Positions 22,690 through 33,858 of a DNA stretch of 64,000 bases are shown piece by piece (position 1 is the stretch's first letter; every line of letters begins with the position of its first letter). Origin of the DNA: Galeopsis tetrahit (lineage: Eukaryota > Streptophyta > Magnoliopsida > Lamiales > Lamiaceae). Both the position numbers and the translations under genes were made by a program. Under the pieces are notes generated by a model. The model had not been told where the DNA came from. It searched no databases and worked only from the letters and a program-made list of their open reading frames with translations. Location of the stretch: assembly GCA_963675135.1 (NCBI GenBank), contig OY776131.1, positions 31,177,881-31,241,880 of the forward strand. Direction: 5' to 3'.

Positions 22690-22951
22690 CTTTCTCCGTC
22701 CATATTTATTATACTAATTCGTCCGATTACAATTTTTTTATGAATAGTATTGATTATGTATACTATAGATAAGTGTGGAGTATTGTGAGGTACCCCTATA
22801 AATAAAATATTGATTATTTATTAATAAAATGAATGACGATTTAAATAAATAAATAATAGTTAGAGGGTGAATGTGAATATTATTATTTTTAAAAATATAT
22901 GAAAAATCATAAAATTAGATTAAAAAAAATAAGAATAATGGGTGGTAGGAG
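22690..22951. mobile_element. Stowaway-like MITE, decayed
   Basis: Left end CTTTCTCCGTCCATATTTATTATAC after TA; the right end is decayed (ATAAGAATAATGGGTGGTAGGAG before TA). The internal GATTATGTATACTATAGATAAG and TATTGATTATTTATTAATAAAATGAATGA blocks resemble the MITE at 18061-18353. Confidence 0.7.
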
Positions 22952-23694
22952 TAATAATTATTTTTGTGAAACAACCAAATGTTGGTATTTAATTAATATA
23001 TAAATAAGACGGCTAGTTTTGTTTTACACAGTCGTGCAAGTGACCCAATTGCCTTGGGCCGGCCCGGTACCATTCATGCTGAAGTTACTTTTCTACCCCT
23101 CTACTTTATTTCTAATTTTTTGTTTTCCGTGCTTCTTATCATGAAGCATGTTTTATGGCAATTATCCTGCTGCTGCATGAGACGCTATTTTAATATTGTT
23201 TTTTTTTTTCACACTTCTATCACTGAGTCCATTCATTTCATTTTAATATTGCTTTTTTTTTCACACTTCTATCACTGAGTCCATTCATTTCTTAAATTTC
23301 ATATATATATTATCGCGGAGCGTAAAATAGCTAGATCAAAGTGTAACAGTCATCAGTTCCTAGATGTTGTATGAGAACTCATTCATGCAATCGTCAACGA
23401 AACCTGAAAATGAGTTGTTCATTGGGACTAAAGTGGCACAATAGCCGAGGTAGATCATTTTGGGTATGGTTAATTTTTGCAGATTATTTTCGATCATTTT
23501 GTGATGGTTGGTTTAGAGGGGTGTATCTTCCCTTGATCCGAATTTTATGCTTATATGGAGGGTTTTCTCGGACAAGGTTTAAATATTGGTACCCTGCCCG
23601 ATCTCTTTCGCGACTTGTGAACTTATGACTTTATTTCTTCTTTTTTTTTTTTTCTTTTTAATACATAGCTTTTATTCGCCAAATATAAGTATTC
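22952..23694. other. Mostly unassigned, with a tandem pair at 23187-23291
   Basis: A ~52-bp unit (ATTTTAATATTG, T run, CACACTTCTATCACTGAGTC, ATTCATTTC) is present twice in tandem at 23187-23291. The frame at 23371-23628 has no recognised domain and is followed by a T-rich run; I do not call it a gene. Confidence 0.5.
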
Positions 23695-23705
23695 TCTTAA
23701 TTATA

Positions 23706-23739
<34 letters not shown>

Positions 23740-23746
23740 TTTTTTT

Positions 23747-23855
23747 GACAAAGTGGGATAGCTCAAGTGGTTAGAGCACCACTACCTAGGCCTTAGGTCC
23801 TGATTCGAGTCATGGGGAAGGAAAAAAAGGGATGGGTATTTAACTTCCATCAAAT
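23747..23855 (+). mobile_element. tRNA-derived SINE
   Basis: Starts GACAAAGTGGG, then a pol III A box within GGATAGCTCAAGTGGTTAGA and a B box within CTGATTCGAGTCAT about 35 bases later, then a purine-rich tail region. TCTTAATTATAT occurs at 23695-23706 and 23855-23866 and is the probable 12-bp target duplication. A 40-bp AT/T tract lies between the left duplication and the SINE start. The first 50 bases are identical to the insertion at 35354-35403. Confidence 0.75.
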
Positions 23856-24071
23856 CTTAATTATATTTTTTTTGTCTTAATAATACATTTATAAAAATTT
23901 GTATATTATAAAATAAATAGGGACATATTTGAATAATATAAGTTCATTATCATTATTTAAAGAGATCATTAAATATTATGCTTAGATTAAATTAATATTT
24001 TAGTATATTTGACAACATGATTTGTCAATAACTAGAATCAATTGTAAAATTATGTATATATGTTATTTAAT

Positions 24072-24336
24072 TGGGTTGGTCTGCTATGTACTCGAGACTC
24101 GAGTGCATGTTGTGCACCCTAGTCCATGTTGCATTTTTCAGTTTACTGACTTACACTTTTTGGTAAATGGTGTTTCAGTTTTTAATTATTAAACTGTATA
24201 ATACGGAGTAATATTTTTAGTCATAGTGACTTACACTTTTTAGTAATATTGTGTTGTACTTTTCAATTTAATAACATACACTTTTCTTTAGACTAGAGTG
24301 CACAACATGCACTCGAATGCATACTAGACTTTACCT
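24072..24336. mobile_element. Long-palindrome MITE, copy 2 (diverged)
   Basis: Shares the left end GGGTTGGTCTGCTATG, the ACTCGAGTGCATGTTGTGC arm and the right end CGAATGCATACTAGACTTTACC with the element at 17759-17992. The palindrome is imperfect and has extra bases near the centre, so it is older or independently decayed. Confidence 0.8.
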
Positions 24337-27276
24337 ATATATTTAATTTAGCACTATTATTTTACTTCCCGTCAAATTCTCTTACATGATTTTTTTTTTT
24401 TTTTTTTGAGGAACTCTTATATGATTTTAATAAAAGAGTCTTTTGTGAGACAAATTGCATATTCACCTTAGTATTTGAGTCATGCTCCTTTTTAAAACAT
24501 AATTTGAGTAGGGCTCCAAAAGTCATGTATCATGTGATTATGACTATAAATAAGTTGAGTCGAAGACACTGTATTTCAAATTTATTTGAAATATTAGCGA
24601 GTTCTAAAATTAATGAGTTCTAAAATTAATGTTTGAACTTATTTGATAGTTAAGGGAGTTGAGTTCGAAAGAGCTTTAATCGAGTTGAAAATGTGTCGAG
24701 CTCAAGTAATTTAACATTTATTTTATTTTATTATATTATTGAGCTTAAGCTGAACTTTACACTATATCAAATATAAATGTATATTCAAATTTGTTTGATA
24801 TTTTATGTTGAATCGAGCTCAACAAGTTTTACCGAACGATGTTAAATCGAGTGTCGAATAACATGTTTTTATTTTTCAGCCCTACACGTGATAGAGTAAA
24901 TGTTATAGCTCGATTTTATGTGGTATGTTAGGTTGTATTCGCATTCATTTATCATCCTACATATATCCTAATTTCGAGCTAGCAATTGTTGCACTCATTC
25001 ATTACAATGGGATATTGTCAAAATTTGATTATTTTAAGACTTTTGAAGATTAGCACGGACAAAGAGTTATACAGATTTTTAGACGAGACGAAATTATTTG
25101 ATGGTATTAATTAGAGTCTTAAATCACGTCCACACATTTTAAATTCGATTTCTGCTGAAAGCAACTTCACTCATTTAAAATTGTCCATCGAAGAGCACAA
25201 AGCAAAATCAACCTTGAATCGACACTCCCCTCCAACTTTTTTTTATTATGCCAAATGTTAGTAGATTCGGGGTGAGCAAAACAACTAACTCTGTAGTTCA
25301 ATAAAAATTACAAAGTGAGACAAAATCATTTAACTCACAGACACGCATACTACATATTTGTTCTTGCATTAGCCAAGTCAACAACGCACGATGAAGTTGA
25401 CTCTAAGAAATTTGTGACTTACCAATTAATCAGTAATCCCTGCAAATATAAAAATATGTTATCAACATTTTTTCAATTGATCAAGAATCAAGACTTGATT
25501 TAATTAATCTAAAAAAATATAGATCGTGTAATGAAATATTTCCCATGAAAGTATGTACTAATTAATGTGAGACTTATCCTCAAGTGAATTATTAATATAC
25601 TATTCTCTCATTTATGTTTATATTTTTTGGTAGTACAATGGCCAACTACCATGAATATCCATTATAGCAAAAAAATAAAGGAATTTTATAGGTGATGGCG
25701 AGTTCATTGCTTATGGACTTTTTATTTTTTGAATTTTTTTAATTATTGGTATTTGTTGGAGAATAATTATTACGCGCAAGTGTAATAATCATTGATGGAA
25801 GACACCAAAATCTTGGTGTATACTAAATGAGTATATTAATTGTTAACACCTAAAGCATTAATTCTTGTAATAATTCCAACACCTAAGTTTATTTTTTGGC
25901 CTTCGATCTACATTTACTTTTTATCTGTTTCCTCTGAAAATATAGAGTACGTAACAATAAAAATATTAATTTTCATTATATTATCACAAATTCAATTGGA
26001 GGTTCATGAATATATTTAAGATTCTCTCTCACTTGAGTCGACGATTTACATTAGAAATGACAATGAGGCGACTCCAAATTTCTAATTAGCCTGCATTGAA
26101 CCAATCTTGCATGGGTCGGGTCTAATCAGGCCAAACAGGTATATATGGGAGGGGTTATAATTTTGGTCGAATTTGTCCAGCCAACTCGTCTCTAGACCCA
26201 CCATACATTAATTATAGTAGTACAGAATATGATTGTGTATAACATATATGATTGTGTAAAAATATTTCATATGTAGTTTTTTTAATTATAAAATGAATAT
26301 AAAATATAATTTCAAATAATTATATATTTTAATTTAAATTATATATATAATGTCAAAATAAAAATATTGTGAATATTAAATTTATATTAGTAGCTAGTAA
26401 TGGCATAGGAATCAATATTTAATTTTCTTCATTTCGTATAAATTACTGTATTTTATAAAATCACATTAACTTCTCAATGTATAATATATTTATATAAATA
26501 ATTAATTAATGCTACAATAATTCTTTGTTGGTAGTGTTGCAATTACTAGGGAAGTCTGTAGCGTGTCATTTCACTATCATAGCTGACATGTAGAAGATAT
26601 ATGTTTCAAATATGCATATCTGTTAATTAATTAACAAAATGGTTAAGTATATTTGTGTCAACTAATATTATTTGCTTAAATGACACCAAGCTTATCATTA
26701 AAATATAAACAAGCAAGCACGTGACCTAACTCAATAAATATTAAATTATTATTGAGTTCAGATTTTTTTTCTAATTATTCGTTAATCTTTTTTTATTTTA
26801 TGCACTTGAGACTCAAATAATTCAAAGCCCACACACTTGTTAAGTAACTTTTAAGTAATCAATCACAACTATTTAGTGAAAAAAAATATATAATTGTTCT
26901 ATATATAAACATACTGATACTATTTAAAAATATAATTGAGGAGTTGTAGAATGCACTTGGTGCATACATTTTTTTTAACTTGGAAATTTTGAATTCAAAA
27001 TATCATCATTACTTCAATAAATAGGCCAAAGGCAGTTTACTGTAAATCCAAAGCATAAAACAAAGTGAAAGTCCACTCCCTTAAATCAAATCCAAAAATA
27101 GACATTTTCCAAACAATTTGACTTTACTGATTGATCAAGAAAATAAATAAAAAACTTCCATTTCTTCCTTGAGAGCTTGAAAGCTATATGGTACTATTGG
27201 AAAAGTATCCCAATGTCTTTTTATTATTATTATTATTAAATTGATGAATTTAATTTAATTATATACTAGTAATATA
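24337..27276. other. AT-rich gene-free stretch
   Basis: No gene seen. 24540-24900 has repeated GAGCTC/CGAGTT words and a TTATTCGACACTCG-type end (on the minus strand), suggesting a very old relative of the hAT MITE at 31404-31765. 26050-26215 contains TGGGTCGGGTCTAAT and a nearby ATGACAAT, resembling ends of another small hAT-like family. Neither is well enough preserved to delimit. Confidence 0.5.
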
Positions 27277-27474
27277 CTCCCTCCGTTCCGGGGGAAAGCT
27301 CTCCATGAGCTCCGGACACAGAGGTTAAGAAATACTAATATAATAAGTAGATGTATTAGAGTTGATGTGATTGAGATGAAATGTGAGAGAGAATAGTTAT
27401 CAAAAAGGAATAAATAATTTTCATTGGAATGGACGAAAATGAAAAGTTAAATAACTTTTATTGAGACGGAGGAG
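27277..27474. mobile_element. Stowaway-like MITE, ~198 bp
   Basis: CTCCCTCCGTTCCGG at the left and ATTGAGACGGAGGAG at the right are inverted, each bordered by TA. The interior has AAATGTGAGAGAGAATAG typical of the family. Confidence 0.8.
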
Positions 27475-27476
27475 TA

Positions 27477-28286
27477 ACAAATTTGAAGTAGTGAGTCAGC
27501 TAGGATCATAATAGAGGTATATGAAGACGTACGCGTGTAGTGTGTCGATTGATGAATGGATAAAAGTAGGGAATTGGATTTTGGGAATGCCAAAATTAGG
27601 AGTGAAGAGATTTGAAAACATCACAAAAAATAGCATCAAATCCTAGGTTGCCTCCCACGTTTTTCCTGCACCTACTACAAATGCTTAAAACTACACTTAA
27701 CATATAACTCTTGAATTAAAAGGCTGGTAAGTTGAAAAAAATATAAGGGGGGTATGTTTTGGAATTACGTAGGATGGGTGAAATTTTGGATGGAGAAATT
27801 ATGATAAATATTGATTATGAGTGTTTGTTTAGGAATTTTGAGTATGATAGGATGTAATTTTATGTCAAATCAATTGTATAAGAATGTGTGATGTTGTATT
27901 ATAATATTATATAATACGAAGTATAACTTTATGTTAAATCAATTGTATAAGAATGTATGATGTTAGTATTATTATAATAGTCTAATATATATGTATTATT
28001 AGGGGTGGATGGAGTTGAATGGTGAAATCCGAATGTAAAATTCCGAACTAGAACAGGACGGGGGACGTTACGTCTCCCATCCGGACGTGTGAACCCCAAA
28101 ACAAACACCCCTTTAAAAGAATATCAATTTAATTATAATAAAATAAACGATTAAAACATAAAAATATGTAATAATCCGAATATATTTGACATATCACATT
28201 GAAAATATTTCACTTGTCCCTCGTTAAGTTGCTTATTTATTATTTGCACAAGTTTTAATAAATATAATATTTAGGGTGACACTACA
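27477..28286. other. AT-rich DNA, small repeats only
   Basis: No gene seen. A ~70-bp imperfect duplication is visible around 27852-27990 (both with TATGTYAAATCAATTGTATA and AAGAATGTRTGATGTTA). Confidence 0.5.
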
Positions 28287-28294
28287 CATCCAGA

Positions 28295-29256
28295 CAATGA
28301 TTTTAAAACCGGACCGGACCGGCCGGTTCGACCGGTTCAACCGTGAACCGGTCACGGTATCGATCCGGAAGATGCCCAAAAATCGTTTCACTGGTTGAAC
28401 CGGTCAAAACCGGGAAAACCGCTTCTTATGTTTCTTCAACTACTTATTCAATGTGGGACAAAAAACTTTAAGCTTGTGTGTTACTATAACACTACTACTT
28501 TTATAATATTTTTTCCACACACTTCTTCCCCTTATTCGATGTGGGACAAAAAAATTTAAGCTTGTGTGTTGTTATAACACTACTACTTTTATAATATTTG
28601 TTCCACACACTTCTTCCAATATTTCGATGTGGGACATAAACGTGGGATAAAAAAATCTTATGTTTACTTGCTTCCTTCTATATTTCTTTTACTTTTTATA
28701 ATGATTTCCTCTCCTATTCTATCTACTCTTTTTTCGATGTGGGATGCAAATTTCTTATTTTTATTTGCTTTCTCCTATATATCTTTTACTTTTTATTAGA
28801 TGTGGGACATAAATCTCATATATTTATTTACTAACATTGTTGTTCTTATATTGTTTTCCTCACATATTTTTCTACTCTTTATTGGATGTGGGACATGTTT
28901 GTTTTTCATTATTTTTTCTAGCATGTGTATAACTTCTTTCATTTGGATTGAGAATTAATAATGAATTCCATTATTTCAAAGAATACAAAATTATTATTTC
29001 AACAATATTTTAAACAAAATATATAATTATAAATGCCTAAAAAAAAATTGTTCATGCTAGAAATATTTTAATTTAATATAATTTTTATAAATGTATGTTT
29101 AATGTAATAAAAATATAAAAAAATACATATAAAATCAATTTACTGGTTGGACCGCCGATCCAACCGGTTGGACCGCCGATCCAACCGGTCCAACCGGTTG
29201 GACCGTGAACCGGTGTCCAATCCGGTTTGATCTCCGGTCCGGTTATGAAAACACTG
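28295..29256. mobile_element. Non-autonomous hAT element, 962 bp
   Basis: A perfect 8-bp target duplication CATCCAGA borders the element (28287-28294 and 29257-29264). Terminal inverted repeats are CAATGATTTTAAAACCGGAC and, from the right, CAGTGTTTTCATAACCGGAC. Both subterminal regions are packed with CCGGTT/AACCGG words. The interior contains five or more GATGTGGGACA-type repeats and no transposase. An 8-bp duplication plus CARTG ends place it in the hAT superfamily. Confidence 0.92.
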
Positions 29257-29422
29257 CATCCAGATTCAAGAAAAAAATATTCATAACTGAATATTATAAT
29301 ATTTTCTTTGACGAATGTATTATGGTAAAATCACATTTTTTTAAAAAAAAATTAATCAATTATGACTATTCAGATCTGCATAGCCATGTTTTCCTAATAT
29401 TTATTGTGTAGTGAGGTATTGA

Positions 29423-30376
29423 CAAGGATGAAAATATCGCGAAATATCGCGGATATATCGCAAATTTGGATATTGCGATATGGATATTGGGGTCTAATGT
29501 ATTTTTTCCCGGGTATCGCGGATATATCGCGAAATACGCTAAATATCGATGTCGATATCGTTCAACCGTAGTGTAAAATTTGACGGGAATCGGAAAATAT
29601 CGCGGATATATCGCACAATATCGCAAAATCTGAAAAAATCGCAAACTTATTTAAATTTTATTTTTATATGTATGAAATTATATTTTTTATTTTATTTTTA
29701 ATAGTGCAAGAAAATATATTCTCAATTCAACTCATATATTTAATAATTTTTTTAAACATATGAATGATATGTGCATAATTATATCTTAAATTACTATATT
29801 GCGATAAGTTAGTATCAATGTTGTTTAGACAAATATGTCATTTCACCTACTATATTTGAACCCTATAGCTCATCATTTTGATATTATCTGTATTTTATCA
29901 TGTATATTTAATCATTTTGTATTGTAGTGTGTTGTCAATTAGTTTTCGTCAGCCAATATTTAACTGTATTTAATCAATGTTGTTTGGACAAAAATGTCAT
30001 TTTACCTACTATATTTGAACCTCAGAGGTCATCATTTTGATATTAATTGTATTTTATTTTATATATTTAATCATTTTGTATTGTACTATGTTGTCAATTA
30101 ATTTTCGTCAGTCAGTATTTATATGAGTTTTTATCTACTATATATTTGTTTTAAACATATAATTTTATTGGGTTTTTAATGGAATACATGCATAATAGTA
30201 TAATAGTATGTTATAATAATCCCTAAAATTTCATGTTAAATCTCCAAGATTTTAATAAGATTTCCGTCATGTTTTCAATTTTTTTGCGATATCGATATGT
30301 GATATCGATATATCCAGCGATATATCCGTAAAATTAAGGTTGCGATATTTGTTGCGATAGCGATATTTCATTCTTG
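29423..30376. mobile_element. hAT-like non-autonomous element rich in ATATCGCG words
   Basis: Ends CAAGGATGAAAATATCGC and, from the right, CAAGAATGAAATATCGC. Subterminal sequence at both sides repeats GCGATAT/ATATCGC many times, as transposase-binding arrays do. The interior is non-coding and carries a 159-bp tandem pair. The flanking 8-mers (GGTATTGA, CCTAATTC) do not match, so superfamily assignment is tentative. Confidence 0.65.
29814..30131. repeat. Two-copy tandem repeat, 159-bp unit
   Basis: Unit 1 starts ATCAATGTTGTTTAGACAAA at 29814 and unit 2 ATCAATGTTGTTTGGACAAA at 29973. They stay aligned through TTTGTATTGTA and TTTTCGTCAG to the end, with about 10 differences. Confidence 0.9.
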
Positions 30377-30539
30377 CCTAATTCAAACTACAGTTTCTTT
30401 CGCACCAAAACAATGGAAGAGTTAGAGTATGCAAGCTACAATTTCCGGAAGAAAATCCAGATATCTCCAGCCTCCTCACTGCGCACCTCCAAACCTTTCG
30501 ATACTTTCTTAAAACTGTCCAATCCTCACCTGTTGAAAA

Positions 30540-30706
30540 TGGATTACATGCATAATAATATGTTATAATAATCTCTAAAATTTCATGTTAAATTTTTAAG
30601 ATTTTAATAAGATTTCCGTCATTTTTTCAATTTTTTTGCGATATCGATATGCGATATCGATATATCCAGCGATATATCCGTAAAATTAAGGCTGCGATAT
30701 TTGTTT
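30540..30706. repeat. Partial second copy of the right end of the 29423-30376 element
   Basis: Matches 30180-30350 (ACATGCATAATA ... GATATATCCGTAAAATTAAGG) but stops before the terminal repeat and runs into LINE sequence. The two copies flank an unrelated 160-bp island (30377-30539). Confidence 0.85.
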
Positions 30707-32265
30707 TAACCTCCTCCACCGCTCCTTTCGCCATGATCCAGTCCCATAATTTGTTTTAACCTCCTCCACCGTTCCTTCCGCCACATAATTCAAGTCACCG
30801 TGAATCACCGAGTTCTTTCACTTTCATATTACTCAAACAATACAACTCCACATACAAATAGCCAAGTGTGAGCCTCTCTTACCGTGAAATAATCTAGTGT
30901 GATGTAAAAAGGGCTCCCAAACTTTGTTATGCATTGTCGTTGCTACCTTAATCGAATTATAGCACTCCCCCAAAATTCTTGTCGTGGTAGTGCATTCGGA
31001 AAACAGGTGGCTTGTTGTCTCCACATCTAATCCGCATAATGGGCATTTGACGTCTTCAGAATTGAGAATAACTCGCCTTCGAAGCATATTCACCCAAGAA
31101 GGTACCCTATCCCACAACACCCTCCAAGTCGTCGTTGAAACTTTCATAGGCACGTACTTGCTCCATATCAACTCGAACTCCCTTCCACATGTCTCCTCTT
31201 CTGATTCTGCATTCGTGCTTAATATAAGGGTCTCGTATGCTCTCTTAATATTGTAGATGTCATTAGGTATTGCAGATATCTCCACCCATCTCTCACATTT
31301 TCTTGCAGATAAGCTTTGTTAACAATGAAAATAAGTTAGTAAGAATTTTCTTCTTCCGAGGTGACAATTCCCGTCCCCATTTCCATACCCACTCTGCTGC
31401 CCCTAGAGCTGTTATTCGAGCCGAGTCGAGCCGAGTATTTGAGGTTCGAGCTCGACTCGAGCTCTTATCGAGCCGAGCCGAGCTCGGCTCGATAACATTA
31501 CCGAGTTAAAAATTAAGCTCGGCTCGTTAACGAGTCTAACGAGCTTAACGAGCCTATCGAGTCGAGCCGAGCCTAACGAGCCTAATGGAATTTTTTACAA
31601 AAAATTAGTTATCGAGCCTAACAAGTCGTGCTCGAGCCGGCTCGTTAGTAAATCGAGTATCTAACGAGCTCGAGCTCGGCTCGTTAAGCTAAACGAGTCG
31701 AGCCTTATCGATCCTTAACGAGTCGAGTCGAGTCTCGTTAAGGCTCGGTTCGAATAACAACACTAGCTGCCCCTCCCCCACCGACACAATTGCCCCACAT
31801 TCCTCCCCTTATTCAAGCTATGCCTGTAGAACATAGGAAATAAGTTTTTTAAAATTGCTACCTCAACCCATTTTTCTTTCCAAAATGATGTTTCCATTCC
31901 ACTACCCACTGTCTTAACCATCTTGCTCCACCATCACTCGCCTTTCTCCCCCGACCCATTTTTAACTACATCTTTCCACCACCCCGACCATTGTGCTATC
32001 CCCCCTCTTGGTTCAAAACCTCTCTCCTCCATCGCCGAACTTCCGTGCATAGAAGCCGTAACTCTAACTGACAAACTCTCACGTTCATTAAAACTACGCC
32101 ATAACCATTTTCCGATAAGTGCCCTATTGAAGATACCTAAATCCCTCACACCCAACCTTCCTTACCCTTCGGCGAACAGACCCTACCCAACCTAAACATG
32201 CTACTTTTCCACGAATTTCATCCCCTCCCCCTAAAGAAATCTTTGTTGCAAGGAAATAAGCTCGC
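30707..32265 (-). pseudogene. L1-type LINE ORF2 C-terminal fragment
   Basis: On the minus strand, 31934-32155 gives MGVRDLGIFNRALIGKWLW preceded by FLATKISLGGGDEIRGK-like sequence. 30833-31285 gives WSKYVPMKVSTTTWRVLWDR, then CPLCG...TSHLFSEC, the zf-RVT module. It continues to about 30720 as NSVIHGDLNYVAEGTVEEVK after three in-frame TGA codons where Trp is expected. A hAT MITE (31404-31765) splits it. Endonuclease and RT core are absent. Confidence 0.85.
31404..31765. mobile_element. hAT MITE, 362 bp, inside a LINE
   Basis: An 8-bp duplication GCTGCCCC lies at 31396-31403 and 31766-31773. Ends are TAGAGCTGTTATTCGAG and, from the right, TAGTGTTGTTATTCGAA. Subterminal regions are dense in GAGCCGAG, CTCGGCTCG and TAACGAG words, and no coding sequence is present. 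Confidence 0.9.
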
Positions 32266-32300
32266 TTGTTTTTTTTTTTTTTTAAACACATAAATTGATA

Positions 32301-32510
32301 CTCCTTATGTCTAATTTTATAATTTTCACTTTCCTTTTTTGTCTGTCCAATTTTATAATTCTCATTTCCTAAAAAGGAAATATTACTCCACTCACTACTT
32401 TATTTCTACTACATCTCTCTCCTCAAACTTTAACTTTTTACATAAACAAACAGTTTTCCTTAAAATCGGTGTACAACCCAAATGGCCATTTTAAAATTGA
32501 ACGGAGAGAG
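32301..32510. mobile_element. Stowaway-like MITE, 210 bp
   Basis: CTCCTTATGTCTAATTTTAT at the left and TAAAATTGAACGGAGAGAG at the right are inverted; TA flanks both ends. Confidence 0.8.
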
Positions 32511-32662
32511 TACATGGTAAATCGAAATAGATGTCAGAAAACGGTGTTAAGAGTGTAATTCTCCCGCCAAATGTAACATAGACAATAAATTTCTTTCATT
32601 TTTATATTGATATTTGGACATTACAAACATAAAACATTGATTTCATCTTACGTATTATAGTA

Positions 32663-32954
32663 CTCCCTCCGCCTCATACTTGATGACCCATTTTACCATT
32701 TTGAATGTCCCTTACTTGATGTCACGTTACCTAAAATAAAATAGCAAAAATAATTTTAAACAATTTTCTTAAAACATCACAATATTACAACAAATGTCAC
32801 TACTTTATTACACTAAAAAAATAACTTTATTACTATTTATAAAGTTGAAAAGTCTTTACTACTCTCATTTTATTTTACACAATACTAATAAACAATTCAT
32901 TCATTAAAATTCGTGTCCAATTAATTTGAGTCACCAAGTATAAGACGGAGGGAG
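32663..32954. mobile_element. Stowaway-like MITE, 292 bp
   Basis: CTCCCTCCGCCTCATACTTG and CAAGTATAAGACGGAGGGAG are inverted ends with flanking TA. The interior includes TTTTGAATGTCCCTTACTTGA and no coding sequence. Confidence 0.88.
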
Positions 32955-33858
32955 TAATATTTATTGTACACTATATATATATATATTAATGAAAATACCG
33001 ATTATCATTATTCTAAATGTAATTTTAAAAAAATGAAATAGAGAATTTTAATGGAGATTCTTTATTGGGAGAGTGGTAAGCTAATTAAGATGTCATAATT
33101 ATCCTTTCATTTCATGCTCTCTCTTAGGAAAAGAAGAAAATCTTTTCAGTCAAAGATAGACTGACGCATACTGCTTCCGAATTTTGATCCACCGATTAAC
33201 AGATTTGTCCCCTTCATTTGTCCACTAATTTTATTTTTATTTTCCATTTTTTTTTAAACTTTCGACTAAATATATTTTTATTTTCCATCTTTTATTCTTA
33301 ATTCTCTTGTTCTATAGTATAATGTATACGCTTATTATTATTTTTATTTGAGTTAATTCTAAATAAATACATCACCTTTAATTTTAATTTTAATTTAATC
33401 ACGATTTTTACTATTATTGTAAAAAAAAAAACCCAACAAGGTACTAATTTTTTTTTCTTCTGACTTGCCGGAGCTTGCCACATCGGATTACACATATTCT
33501 TTTTTATTTTTTTAATTTTTCACATCAAATTACATTTTATACAAATAAAAATAAAACTCCCACTTCTCTTCTGCGTCTTCTCAACTTCTCAAACTCAATT
33601 GAGTTCGCGTCTTTCTCACATCAAACTCAATAAAGTTCTTCTCTTCTAACCCTAAAATTCAAAATCATAAGGGATAAAACCCTAACACTAAAAATGGCAA
33701 AAAGAAAAAAAGAAATTTATTTTTTTGTCAAGAATCCTAAAAAGTTGTGTCGTTTGAAAGTAGAGTGAAGTTTGTAAACTCTAAACCCTACAAAAACTCC
33801 AAGTAAATGAAATCTTCTGACTTTGTGTATTTGAGTGTTTTGCGTATGAGCACTTGAA

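Noticed and set aside
23371..23628. 85-codon open frame on the plus strand
   Set aside because: No domain, no start context and no conserved neighbour; it lies before a T-rich run and is probably transposon-derived noise.
23747..23830. Functional tRNA gene
   Set aside because: Only A- and B-box-like sequences are present; the acceptor and anticodon stems do not form and a SINE body follows.
24540..24900. Complete hAT MITE related to 31404-31765
   Set aside because: Similar words are present but neither terminal repeats nor a target duplication could be set, so it was kept only as a remark.
29400..30720. CRISPR-like array because of repeated GATATCG words
   Set aside because: Spacing is irregular, words are short and palindromic, and the context is a plant transposon.
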